A stretch of 64,000 nucleotides of DNA. Source: Zobellia barbeyronii. Its GTDB lineage: Bacteria > Bacteroidota > Bacteroidia > Flavobacteriales > Flavobacteriaceae. The stretch lies in contig NZ_JACATN010000001.1 in the NCBI RefSeq assembly GCF_018603515.1, positions 806,001 through 870,000 on the forward strand, read 5' to 3'. The position numbers and the translations under genes are program-made. Below, piece by piece: positions 9,045-16,951 of the stretch; the first letter of the stretch is position 1; every line of letters begins with the position of its first letter. The notes under the pieces were generated by a model that saw only the letters and a program-made list of their open reading frames with translations, did not search any database and had not been told where the DNA came from.

Positions 9045-10856
9045 ATGAGCTCACCATCAATGAAGAACATAAGAAACTTTTGTATCATCGCCCATATTGA
9101 CCACGGTAAAAGTACCTTGGCTGACCGTTTGTTAGAATTTACTGGCTCTGTAACTGACCGAGAGAAGAAAGAACAACTTTTAGACAGTATGGACCTAGAG
9201 CGAGAGCGTGGCATTACTATAAAGAGCCATGCCATTCAGATGGAATATACCTATAAGGGCGAGGAATATATTCTCAACTTAATAGATACCCCTGGCCATG
9301 TTGATTTCTCTTATGAAGTGTCTAGATCAATTGCTGCCTGTGAAGGTGCGCTTTTAGTTGTAGATGCGGCACAAAGTATTCAAGCACAGACCATTTCTAA
9401 TTTATATTTGGCTTTAGAAAATGATTTAGAAATCATTCCTGTACTAAATAAAGTAGATTTACCTAGTGCCAACCCTGAAGAAGTTACTGATGATATTGTT
9501 GAACTTTTAGGCTGTAAGGCCGAAGAGGTTATCCCGGCGAGTGCAAAAACCGGAATTGGCATAGAAGAAATATTAGCTGCCGTTATTGAACGTATTCCTG
9601 CACCTACAGGTAATGTTGATGAGTCTTTACAAGCTCTTGTTTTTGACTCTGTATACAATCCGTTTCGTGGTGTTGAAACCTATTTTAGGGTGATTAATGG
9701 CGAAATTAAAAAAGGACAAAAGATAAAATTTGTTGCTACTGATAAAGATTACTACGCTGATGAAGTAGGAACCCTAAAGTTGACACAAGAAATAAAGAAG
9801 AGTGTAAAGGCTGGTGATGTAGGTTATTTAATTACGGGTATTAAAGATGCTCGTGAAGTAAAAGTTGGTGATACAATAACTGATGCTGCAAACCCTACAA
9901 AAAATGCAATAGCAGGTTTTGAAGATGTAAAACCAATGGTTTTTGCTGGTATTTACCCTGTAGATACAGATGAGTTTGAAGAATTACGTTCTTCTATGGA
10001 AAAATTGCAATTGAATGATGCTTCACTTGTATTTGCTCCAGAGAGTAGTGCAGCCCTTGGTTTTGGTTTCAGATGTGGTTTCTTAGGAATGCTTCACATG
10101 GAAATTATTCAAGAGCGTTTAGAGCGGGAATTTAATATGACCGTAATTACTACCGTACCCAACGTAAGTTATCATGCGTTTACACGTAAAAACCCTGATA
10201 AACCACTTGTAGTTAACAACCCTACTGATTTGCCTGACCCGTCAAGCATTGATCACGTAGAGGAACCTTATATAAAAGCAACGATTATTACAAAGGCCGA
10301 TTTTGTAGGTAACGTAATGTCTTTATGTATTGAAAAAAGAGGGGTGATTACCAATCAAACCTATTTGACCACGGAACGTGTTGAACTTACTTTTGACATG
10401 CCATTGGCCGAGATTGTATTTGATTTTTATGACCGATTAAAAACCGTTTCAAAAGGATATGCTTCTTTTGATTACGCTCCAATAGGAATGCGTCCTTCAA
10501 AATTAGTACGTGTAGATATTTTACTAAATGCGCAGCCTGTAGATGCACTTTCTGCTTTATTACATGCAGACAATGCAGTGAACATTGGTAAGAAGATTTG
10601 CTCAAAGTTAAAGGAACTTATACCAAGACAGCAATTTGATATTCCAATTCAAGCTGCTATTGGTGCAAAAATAATATCTAGAGAAACTACCAAAGCTTTA
10701 CGAAAAGATGTAACGGCAAAATGTTATGGTGGTGATATTTCTAGAAAACGTAAGCTGTTAGAAAAGCAGAAAAAAGGTAAAAAACGTATGCGCCAAGTTG
10801 GTAACGTAGAAGTGCCTCAAGAAGCTTTTATGGCAGTGTTAAAACTAAATGATTAA
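9045..10856 (+). CDS. lepA: Elongation factor 4 (LepA)
   Basis: Ribosome-binding translational GTPase that back-translocates or remodels stalled ribosomes and aids 30S assembly. The 603-residue length is normal. The G1 loop AHIDHGKST (residues 16-24), [12 protein letters not shown] (G3) and NKVDLP (G4) are present. The LepA-specific C-terminal domain is also complete: [19 protein letters not shown] and [12 protein letters not shown]. The start [11 protein letters not shown] offers two nearby ATG codons (residues 1 and 6); I keep the first, and the second would also fit. A strong intrinsic terminator begins at the stop codon. Confidence 0.97.
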   Translation: MSSPSMKNIRNFCIIAHIDHGKSTLADRLLEFTGSVTDREKKEQLLDSMDLERERGITIKSHAIQMEYTYKGEEYILNLIDTPGHVDFSYEVSRSIAACEGALLVVDAAQSIQAQTISNLYLALENDLEIIPVLNKVDLPSANPEEVTDDIVELLGCKAEEVIPASAKTGIGIEEILAAVIERIPAPTGNVDESLQALVFDSVYNPFRGVETYFRVINGEIKKGQKIKFVATDKDYYADEVGTLKLTQEIKKSVKAGDVGYLITGIKDAREVKVGDTITDAANPTKNAIAGFEDVKPMVFAGIYPVDTDEFEELRSSMEKLQLNDASLVFAPESSAALGFGFRCGFLGMLHMEIIQERLEREFNMTVITTVPNVSYHAFTRKNPDKPLVVNNPTDLPDPSSIDHVEEPYIKATIITKADFVGNVMSLCIEKRGVITNQTYLTTERVELTFDMPLAEIVFDFYDRLKTVSKGYASFDYAPIGMRPSKLVRVDILLNAQPVDALSALLHADNAVNIGKKICSKLKELIPRQQFDIPIQAAIGAKIISRETTKALRKDVTAKCYGGDISRKRKLLEKQKKGKKRMRQVGNVEVPQEAFMAVLKLND

Positions 10857-10892
10857 AAAAATCCCTTGTTCTTTCGAGCAAGGGATTTTTTT
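10855..10892. terminator. Bidirectional intrinsic terminator after lepA
   Basis: The stem ATCCCTTG/CAAGGGAT (10861-10868 with 10879-10886) extends inward by TTC/GAG around a TTTC loop. It is flanked by an A run on the left and seven T on the right, so it can end both lepA and the converging lipoprotein gene. Confidence 0.9.
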
Positions 10893-10910
10893 ATATAATT
10901 GTTTTTACTA

Positions 10911-11276
10911 TTATTCCTTTACAGCTAAAATATTATCACCTTCCATAAGTGTGGTGTTACCTAATACTTTTCCTATAGTATACGTATCAGTACCTTCATC
11001 ATCGGAAAATTCAACAATATATGAGTCTTCTGATTTCAACCAAGTAAATGTAGTTTCTAAATCTAATTCACCATTATAGCTCTCTGAATAATCACCAGAT
11101 AAATCTGATTTAAACACCCACTTATCTTCATAAGTTGTGGTTGATTGTCCATCAAAAGTGGTACTTGATTCCATTAACCAAGTGCCGACTATTGCATCGG
11201 TATCATCTTCATCTTTTGAACAACTGGTAAAGGCTACGGTACTCGCTAAAGCAAAAAATAAAAACAGTTTTTTCAT
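10911..11276 (-). CDS. Small lipocalin-like lipoprotein
   Basis: A 121-residue secreted lipoprotein. The signal peptide MKKLFLFFALASTVAFTSC ends in a lipobox Cys (TSCS) followed by SKDEDD, an acidic stretch often seen in surface-exposed Bacteroidota lipoproteins. The mature part begins IVGTWLMESSTTFDG and continues with alternating beta strands (YEDKWVFKSDLSGDY, TFTWLKSEDSYIVEF, DTYTIGKVLGNTTLM). This is the pattern of Bacteroidota lipocalin-like domains that start with a GTW motif. Ligand and role are unknown. It is a single gene ending near the shared terminator. Confidence 0.72.
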   Translation of the reverse strand: MKKLFLFFALASTVAFTSCSKDEDDTDAIVGTWLMESSTTFDGQSTTTYEDKWVFKSDLSGDYSESYNGELDLETTFTWLKSEDSYIVEFSDDEGTDTYTIGKVLGNTTLMEGDNILAVKE

Positions 11277-11530
11277 AATAAATTTTGTTAAAATAGTAAT
11301 AGGTTAAGTGATAATAAAACGGCTCACACTTTAGAATATTGCCATAACACGATTAACCAAAAAATTCTATGTAACACTCTTTACAAAATAGTGTTCAATG
11401 TAAATTATTCTAAATCAAACACTTCTGTTATTCCTACGTGGAAATATTCTTTTTCTTACAAATATTTCAATTTTTGGGCAATTTTTAATCCTAGTATCTG
11501 TTTTAATAGTGTAAAACTATTTCGCAAAAA

Positions 11531-11764
11531 ATGACCACGTATATAGCCCATTTTAACGCAAAACACAGAACGATTCCTACGGAACAGAACTCCATATTTA
11601 TTTGGCAACAAGAAAGTGGTGAGATAGATATAAATCTTCTAGAAGATAAAATCAAAAGGGAATCATCTATCCATTTTTATAGCCTTGCAGGAGATGAATA
11701 CATAGAAGTGAAGCAAGATGATATAGATATATTCGTATACAAGACCATGCCATTTTCAGGCTAG
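11531..11764 (+). CDS. Small hypothetical protein
   Basis: A 77-residue soluble protein, MTTYIAHFNAKHRT onward, that I do not recognise. It is mildly acidic with a short predicted beta-alpha-beta layout (FIWQQESGEIDI, then INLLEDKIKRESS, then FYSLAGDEYIEVKQDDIDIFVY). There is no signal peptide or membrane segment. The ATG is preceded by an A-rich stretch, the usual Flavobacteriia translation context. Codon use looks like that of the neighbours. It stands between two leftward genes and has no partner, so no function is proposed. Confidence 0.55.
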   Translation: MTTYIAHFNAKHRTIPTEQNSIFIWQQESGEIDINLLEDKIKRESSIHFYSLAGDEYIEVKQDDIDIFVYKTMPFSG

Positions 11765-11830
11765 TCCTTGAGTTTTATTCAAGAAGAATTTTAAAAATAT
11801 TAAAGCATAAATGCGCCCTATTACCTTTGG

Positions 11831-13699
11831 CTATTCTTCCTCTTTTTGGTCAATTTCAACTTCGTCCTCAGTCTCGTCAACATCAAATACCTTACCTAGG
11901 TAAACCAATCGGTATTTGTCTGTGATATCCTCAAAGTCAGTGCTAAAGCTAGAAATAATCTGTAAATCGCCTTTTGGTGTTTTTAAGAAGATAGGCACTA
12001 TATTCTCATCGGCTTTGGTAATCTCTATCAATGCTTCGTAATGCTCTTTATCCTTTAATTCTATTTCGTGTACTGCAGGAAATTTTCGGGCGGTTTCCGT
12101 TAATTTAATAAAGTCATCGGTATGTGAGAACAGCCCTTCTTTAGGATTATTTTCCGGGTTATTCATCTCATCGGCATTTACCAACCTAAAAGAACCGTTC
12201 GCTCCAAAATCTTTACTGAAATTATTTACCGCGTACTTGTTAATCTCTGAGTTACCCGTCAATGCCATAAGATACCCTACGTCGTTGAGTTCTATATTGT
12301 CAGTTAACGTATCGGAATAAATATTTGCCGTAAAAGCCTCAAGCCCTAATTTCTTAGCCTTGTTTATGTTCGTCTGGTTATTATCAATTAAAACTACATG
12401 ACGGCTGTTCTTGTTAAGATAGTCTGCAATAAGACGAGATGCTTTTGATGCCCCGATAATTAGTATGCCTTCTGATTTGGTCAAAAATACACCTACTGCC
12501 TTAGCAAACAGACGTGCTGTAGTAGCGTTCAAGAGTACGGTTCCCAATACAATCATGAATACTAGAGGAGTAATAAATTCAGCCCCAGGCTCTCCTTTAG
12601 CGAGCAGCTTAGAACCAAACAGTGAAGCAATACCAGCAGCAACGATACCTCTTGGTCCAACCCAACCTATAAAAAGTTTTTCATTGAATTTCAGGTTTGA
12701 ACCGGACGAACTTAAAAAGACGCCCAGCGGTCTAATTACAAAAACAATAATAGCAAATAGCGCTGCGGTTCTCCAGTTAAAAATCAATTCAAGGTCTGAG
12801 ATATTAATATTTGCGGCCAATAAAATAAATAGGATAGAAATCAATAAAATACTCAGTGACTCTTTGAAATATAGAAGTTCTTTAATATTAGGAAGTTCCG
12901 TATTACCCATAACCATACCCATAACCACGACTGCTAAAAGCCCTGATTCATGTGCAAAAGAATCTGACATTACAAAAACAAGAAGCACTGTAGAAAGTGA
13001 TGCCACGTTCAATAAATAATGTGGAATAAAATTCTTTTTAATAGCAAAGGTTAGCGCATGTGCGAACGTGAAACCAAATGTAAAACCGAAGAGTAAAATC
13101 TTACCGAATTCTATTAAAGCCGTTATAGTATAGGCTTTTCCCTCTCCAACACTTATGAATTCAAAAACCAATACAGCCGCTAAAGCTCCAATAGGGTCTA
13201 TTAATATTCCCTCCCATTTCAATACCGCCGAAACATCTTTCTTTAAAGGGATATTTCTCAAAATAGGTGTTATTACGGTAGGCCCCGTAACAATAATTAA
13301 AGCCGAAAACAAGAAAGAAACCTGCCAGCTCAACCCAAAAATATAGTGCGCGGCAATCCCTGCGCATACAAATGTGACCAGTGACCCTAACGTAATTAAC
13401 TTTGTAATTACTGGGCCTACATTTCTAATTTCCGAACGTTTTAGAGTTAACCCGCCTTCAAAAAGAATAATACTTATTGCAAGCGAAACAAAATAGTAGA
13501 GTGAATCGCCAGGGAAGAGTCCTATTTCGCCATTCCAGATAGGCTCTATAAGTTTTTGCCCATCAACAGTGTACAAAGACGCAATTGGCCCCACTAGCAG
13601 CCCAATTAGGATTAAAGGAAGAATTGCAGGTAACTTTAAACGCCATGCAAACCACTGCGCTAATATTCCTAAAATGATGATTCCTGCAAGTTCTACCAT
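11831..13699 (-). CDS. CPA1-type Na+/H+ antiporter with RCK (TrkA) domain
   Basis: A 622-residue inner-membrane cation:proton antiporter. Residues 1 to about 400 form some twelve helices with CPA1 landmarks: SIILFEGGLTL, SALIIVTGPTVITPILR, the ion-binding-site segment KWEGILIDPIGA, and GWVGPRGIVAAG. From about residue 408 a Rossmann-type RCK-N domain follows (ILIIGASKASR and VVLIDNNQ), then an RCK-C-like part and a very acidic tail (DVDETEDEVEIDQKEEE). The cytoplasmic domain probably gates transport by nucleotide or ion binding. It is divergent from the tandem Usp gene. Confidence 0.88.
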   Translation of the reverse strand: MVELAGIIILGILAQWFAWRLKLPAILPLILIGLLVGPIASLYTVDGQKLIEPIWNGEIGLFPGDSLYYFVSLAISIILFEGGLTLKRSEIRNVGPVITKLITLGSLVTFVCAGIAAHYIFGLSWQVSFLFSALIIVTGPTVITPILRNIPLKKDVSAVLKWEGILIDPIGALAAVLVFEFISVGEGKAYTITALIEFGKILLFGFTFGFTFAHALTFAIKKNFIPHYLLNVASLSTVLLVFVMSDSFAHESGLLAVVVMGMVMGNTELPNIKELLYFKESLSILLISILFILLAANINISDLELIFNWRTAALFAIIVFVIRPLGVFLSSSGSNLKFNEKLFIGWVGPRGIVAAGIASLFGSKLLAKGEPGAEFITPLVFMIVLGTVLLNATTARLFAKAVGVFLTKSEGILIIGASKASRLIADYLNKNSRHVVLIDNNQTNINKAKKLGLEAFTANIYSDTLTDNIELNDVGYLMALTGNSEINKYAVNNFSKDFGANGSFRLVNADEMNNPENNPKEGLFSHTDDFIKLTETARKFPAVHEIELKDKEHYEALIEITKADENIVPIFLKTPKGDLQIISSFSTDFEDITDKYRLVYLGKVFDVDETEDEVEIDQKEEE

Positions 13700-13811
13700 A
13701 GCTTTTTCATTAAGCTTGAAAAATAACTATTTTATCTCGAAAAATAGAATTCAATAAGTCAAGATATTCCTTTTTTATTATTATGCTATATTGGGCTCCC
13801 ATTATACAATC

Positions 13812-14675
13812 ATGGCTTCAGAACTACAACCGTTTAAAACTATTTTATTTGGCTTTGCTTTCTCTCCTTCTTTGAAGGTAAATGTGATTGAAACTGCGCG
13901 TATCGCACATTTTTTTGGCGCGAAGCTGATATTATTACATGTAGGAGAAAAGTCATCGGAGAAATCGAATCAAATTAATCAGATTCTTGAGCAAACGGCG
14001 CATCAAAATTTAGAAGTAGAAATTCAATGGGAAAGTGGTGACCCATATAGTGTGATTTCAAGTACATGTACAACATCAAAAATTGATTTATTGATTCTTG
14101 GTGCCATGCAAAATGAAAACATGTTTCAGTTTTATGTGGGTTCCATTGCTAGAAAACTAACCCGTAAAGTATGTTGTTCTGTTTTGCTTCTAATAAAACC
14201 ATCCGCAGAACGAGTACCTTGTAAGCATATTGTTGTAAATGGCCTTGATGCTCCTGAAACCCATTTTGCCATAACCAATGCTTTTTATGCCGCCAATGCC
14301 TTTGGGGCACAGCAATTGACCATAGTAGAAGAGATATTACAAAAAGAAATACACGTAACGGTAGAAGATGATCGCTCGCTTAAAAAAGCGAACCTTATGA
14401 AGGAACGCTTAAAACATCGCGAAGAATCTAGAGTACGTAAAATCATTAATGGCCTACCTCCATATCTAACAGATAATATTACCGTAAAAACACAAAGTAT
14501 CTTTGGTAAAAGAGGGTATTCTATTGGACATTATGCAGAAGTAGTTAGGGCTGACCTTTTAATTATGAACGCCCCTTCTAAAACCGGTTTTTTAGACCGT
14601 TTGTTTCCGCATGATATTGAATATATACTTTCAGATTTACCAACCGACCTTTTAATCATAAGAAAAACTAATTGA
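13812..14675 (+). CDS. Tandem universal stress protein (UspA) domains
   Basis: A 287-residue cytoplasmic protein made of two Usp-like alpha/beta domains. The first begins PFKTILFGFAFSPS and has the second-half signature DLLILGAMQNENMFQFYVGSI, a degenerate ATP-binding G-2x-G-9x-G(S/T) region. The second ends DLLIMNAPSKTGFLDRLF and LPTDLLIIRK. I chose the ATG at 13812 (MASELQPF) over the in-frame TTG at 13791, because only the ATG start leaves a normal beta-1 leader. Its TGA overlaps the TTG of the SulP gene by four bases, so the two are made together. This suggests that the Usp protein regulates or accompanies that transporter. Confidence 0.82.
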   Translation: MASELQPFKTILFGFAFSPSLKVNVIETARIAHFFGAKLILLHVGEKSSEKSNQINQILEQTAHQNLEVEIQWESGDPYSVISSTCTTSKIDLLILGAMQNENMFQFYVGSIARKLTRKVCCSVLLLIKPSAERVPCKHIVVNGLDAPETHFAITNAFYAANAFGAQQLTIVEEILQKEIHVTVEDDRSLKKANLMKERLKHREESRVRKIINGLPPYLTDNITVKTQSIFGKRGYSIGHYAEVVRADLLIMNAPSKTGFLDRLFPHDIEYILSDLPTDLLIIRKTN

Positions 14676-16900
14676 TTCCAAAAACCAGTCCAACCAAAAC
14701 TTTTATAAAAGCGCTTCCTAAAAATTTATTTTCTGGTTTTGTCGTGTCTCTTATTGCCCTGCCATTAGGTTTGGGTCTGGCTTTAGCAAGTGAGGCTCCA
14801 CCCATATCAGGCATTATTGCAGCAGTAGTTGGTGGTTTGGTGGTCTCTATTTTGGGTGGTTCTAACGTCACTATTACCGGTCCTGGTAATGGATTGGTTA
14901 TTGTGCTCTTGGGCGCTATTACAACTCTTGGTGGCGGTGATATGTATCAAGGTTATTTATTTACCCTTGCAGCCATTGTTTTTTCAGGTATTTTAATGTT
15001 ACTCTTAGGATTTCTTAAACTAGGAAGATTGGCCGACTTTTTTCCTGCTTCCGCCATTGAGGGAATGCTTGCCGCAATAGGACTTGGAATCTTATCAAAG
15101 CAGTTTCATATCATGGTAGGAAACAATGAAGCTTCTGGAAGCATTATTGCTCTTTTAGGAAAAATACCTTTGGCTGTTGTTGCTTTATTTCAGAACCCTG
15201 ATAGTAGTATGCTTATTGCTGCGGCAATTGGTATCATAAGTTTACTAATTATGGTTTTCTATGCTAAAATAAGAAACCCATACTTTCATTTAGTGCCAGC
15301 CCCAATGTGGATTTTAATTCTATCCATAGGCTTTAGTTACTTCTTTGTTTGGACAGATGCTCCATACCCAATGAGTTCTGAATATTTGGTAAACATACCC
15401 GATGATGCCATTAGAAACATGGCTTTTCCCGATTTCTCTAAAGTTTTAGAAACAGATTTTATCCTTGTCGTTTTTGCGATAACCTTAATTGCTAGTATTG
15501 AATCCTTACTGAGTATTAAAGCAGTTGATAAGCTGGATCCTCTTAGTAGGCGTTCCAATGTAAACAAAGACCTTAAGGCTCTTGGCCTTGCAACAACACT
15601 AAGCGGTTTAGTAGGTGGGTTGAATGTAGTAACCGTTATTGCAAGAAGTTCCGTAAACGTAAATAACGGGGCTACAAATCGCTCTGCCAATTTATTTCAC
15701 GCCCTCTTTTTGGTAATCTTTATTTTGCTATTTCAAGATCAATTACGGAGGATTCCCCTAGCAGCATTAGCTGCAATTTTAGTCTTTACAGGTTATAAGT
15801 TAGCAACACCTAAAACCCTTCAGAAAATTGCTAAGATTGGTAAAGAGCAAATTCTCATATTCTTGGCCACATTACTAACTACATTATTTACCAATTTAAT
15901 TACGGGTATAACCGTTGGGATTTTGGTGACTTTTATTGTTCATGTACTAATAAACAAAAGTTTATCCTTGTTTCTTAGCCATATTTCAAAACCAAACGTG
16001 CTTCTGTTTAAAGAAAACGATGGTGGCAATTTTTATGTGAGCATTAAGTACTTCTGTAACTTTTTGAATTTCTATAAACTGAAGAATAAACTAGACGTTA
16101 TTCCAGAAACCGAAAACGTAATTTTAGATTTCTCTCTCTGTACTTTTGTAGATCATACGGCTATGGAAGGTTTGGAAAACTACGCCGAGACTTTTGCTAA
16201 AAAAGGAGGTAGTGTAGAAATTATTGGCCTTGACAAACATGGAGCAGATTCAACACATCCTTTTGCGATACGAAAAGTACTTCCAATTAATAAGCTAAAA
16301 CAAATTGGTAGGTATTTTACCAAAAGACAAGGCTTATTAGAAAGCACCGCAAAAGAGCTTAAGTGGACCTATAACGCTAAGAAGAACAAAAAAACTAAGT
16401 TCTTAAATAGCTTTGTTTTCTTTAGAAGACGTCAAATTCCATATATCTACAACACCCTTTCTGACAAACAAGGAAAATACAATTTGTTTGATGTAGAGTT
16501 TACAGAAGGTGCCTTTATTGCCTATGAGGTAGTAAAAACCACTGTAATGCATATGCAATTAGAAGAGGATATTCCTGTTTTCACCTTAGATAAAGAAGGC
16601 CTTTTGGACTTTAAATATAGCTTGGCAGGTTTTAAAGATATTGACCTTGATAATCATCCCGATTTTAATAAAAGATTCTACCTAAGCGGAGAAAATCCTG
16701 AAAATATTAAAGCATTATTCACTGATGAGTTAATTTTGTTTCTAGAAAGTAACCCTTACTATCATATAGAATCTAATGGCTCATCCCTTTTAATTCTTAA
16801 GAAAGAAAGGCTACTTAGTGTTACTGAAATAAAAGCAATGCTCTATTTCAGTAAGCAACTTTGTGAGTTGGTCAGCAGTACAGTCGTCGTCAGCTCATAA
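14672..16900 (+). CDS. SulP family anion transporter with STAS domain and long C-terminal extension
   Basis: A 742-residue transporter. Residues 15 to about 430 hold the SulP membrane fold, beginning NLFSGFVVSLIALPLGLGLA with IAALPLGLG-like helices 1-2, then VTITGPGNGLVIVL and IARSSVNVNNGATNRSANLF. A STAS domain follows at about 480-540 (NVILDFSLCTFVDHTAMEGL). SulP proteins carry sulfate or bicarbonate. The extension after about residue 545 (FNKRFYLSGENPENIKAL, then LILFLESNPYYHIE) resembles DUF3137-like domains by eye and is not usual for the family. The start must be the TTG at 14672, since the next Met is near residue 90. It is coupled to the Usp gene by a TTGA overlap. Confidence 0.85.
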   Translation: MIPKTSPTKTFIKALPKNLFSGFVVSLIALPLGLGLALASEAPPISGIIAAVVGGLVVSILGGSNVTITGPGNGLVIVLLGAITTLGGGDMYQGYLFTLAAIVFSGILMLLLGFLKLGRLADFFPASAIEGMLAAIGLGILSKQFHIMVGNNEASGSIIALLGKIPLAVVALFQNPDSSMLIAAAIGIISLLIMVFYAKIRNPYFHLVPAPMWILILSIGFSYFFVWTDAPYPMSSEYLVNIPDDAIRNMAFPDFSKVLETDFILVVFAITLIASIESLLSIKAVDKLDPLSRRSNVNKDLKALGLATTLSGLVGGLNVVTVIARSSVNVNNGATNRSANLFHALFLVIFILLFQDQLRRIPLAALAAILVFTGYKLATPKTLQKIAKIGKEQILIFLATLLTTLFTNLITGITVGILVTFIVHVLINKSLSLFLSHISKPNVLLFKENDGGNFYVSIKYFCNFLNFYKLKNKLDVIPETENVILDFSLCTFVDHTAMEGLENYAETFAKKGGSVEIIGLDKHGADSTHPFAIRKVLPINKLKQIGRYFTKRQGLLESTAKELKWTYNAKKNKKTKFLNSFVFFRRRQIPYIYNTLSDKQGKYNLFDVEFTEGAFIAYEVVKTTVMHMQLEEDIPVFTLDKEGLLDFKYSLAGFKDIDLDNHPDFNKRFYLSGENPENIKALFTDELILFLESNPYYHIESNGSSLLILKKERLLSVTEIKAMLYFSKQLCELVSSTVVVSS

Positions 16901-16951
16901 TCACAAGACTGTTTATAACTAACTTCGCATTACTAAATTTCTGCATATTAA

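Noticed and set aside
12465-13019. 184-codon plus-strand frame within the CPA1 antiporter gene
   Set aside because: It lies fully antisense to a well-supported gene, and its translation has no recognisable motif.
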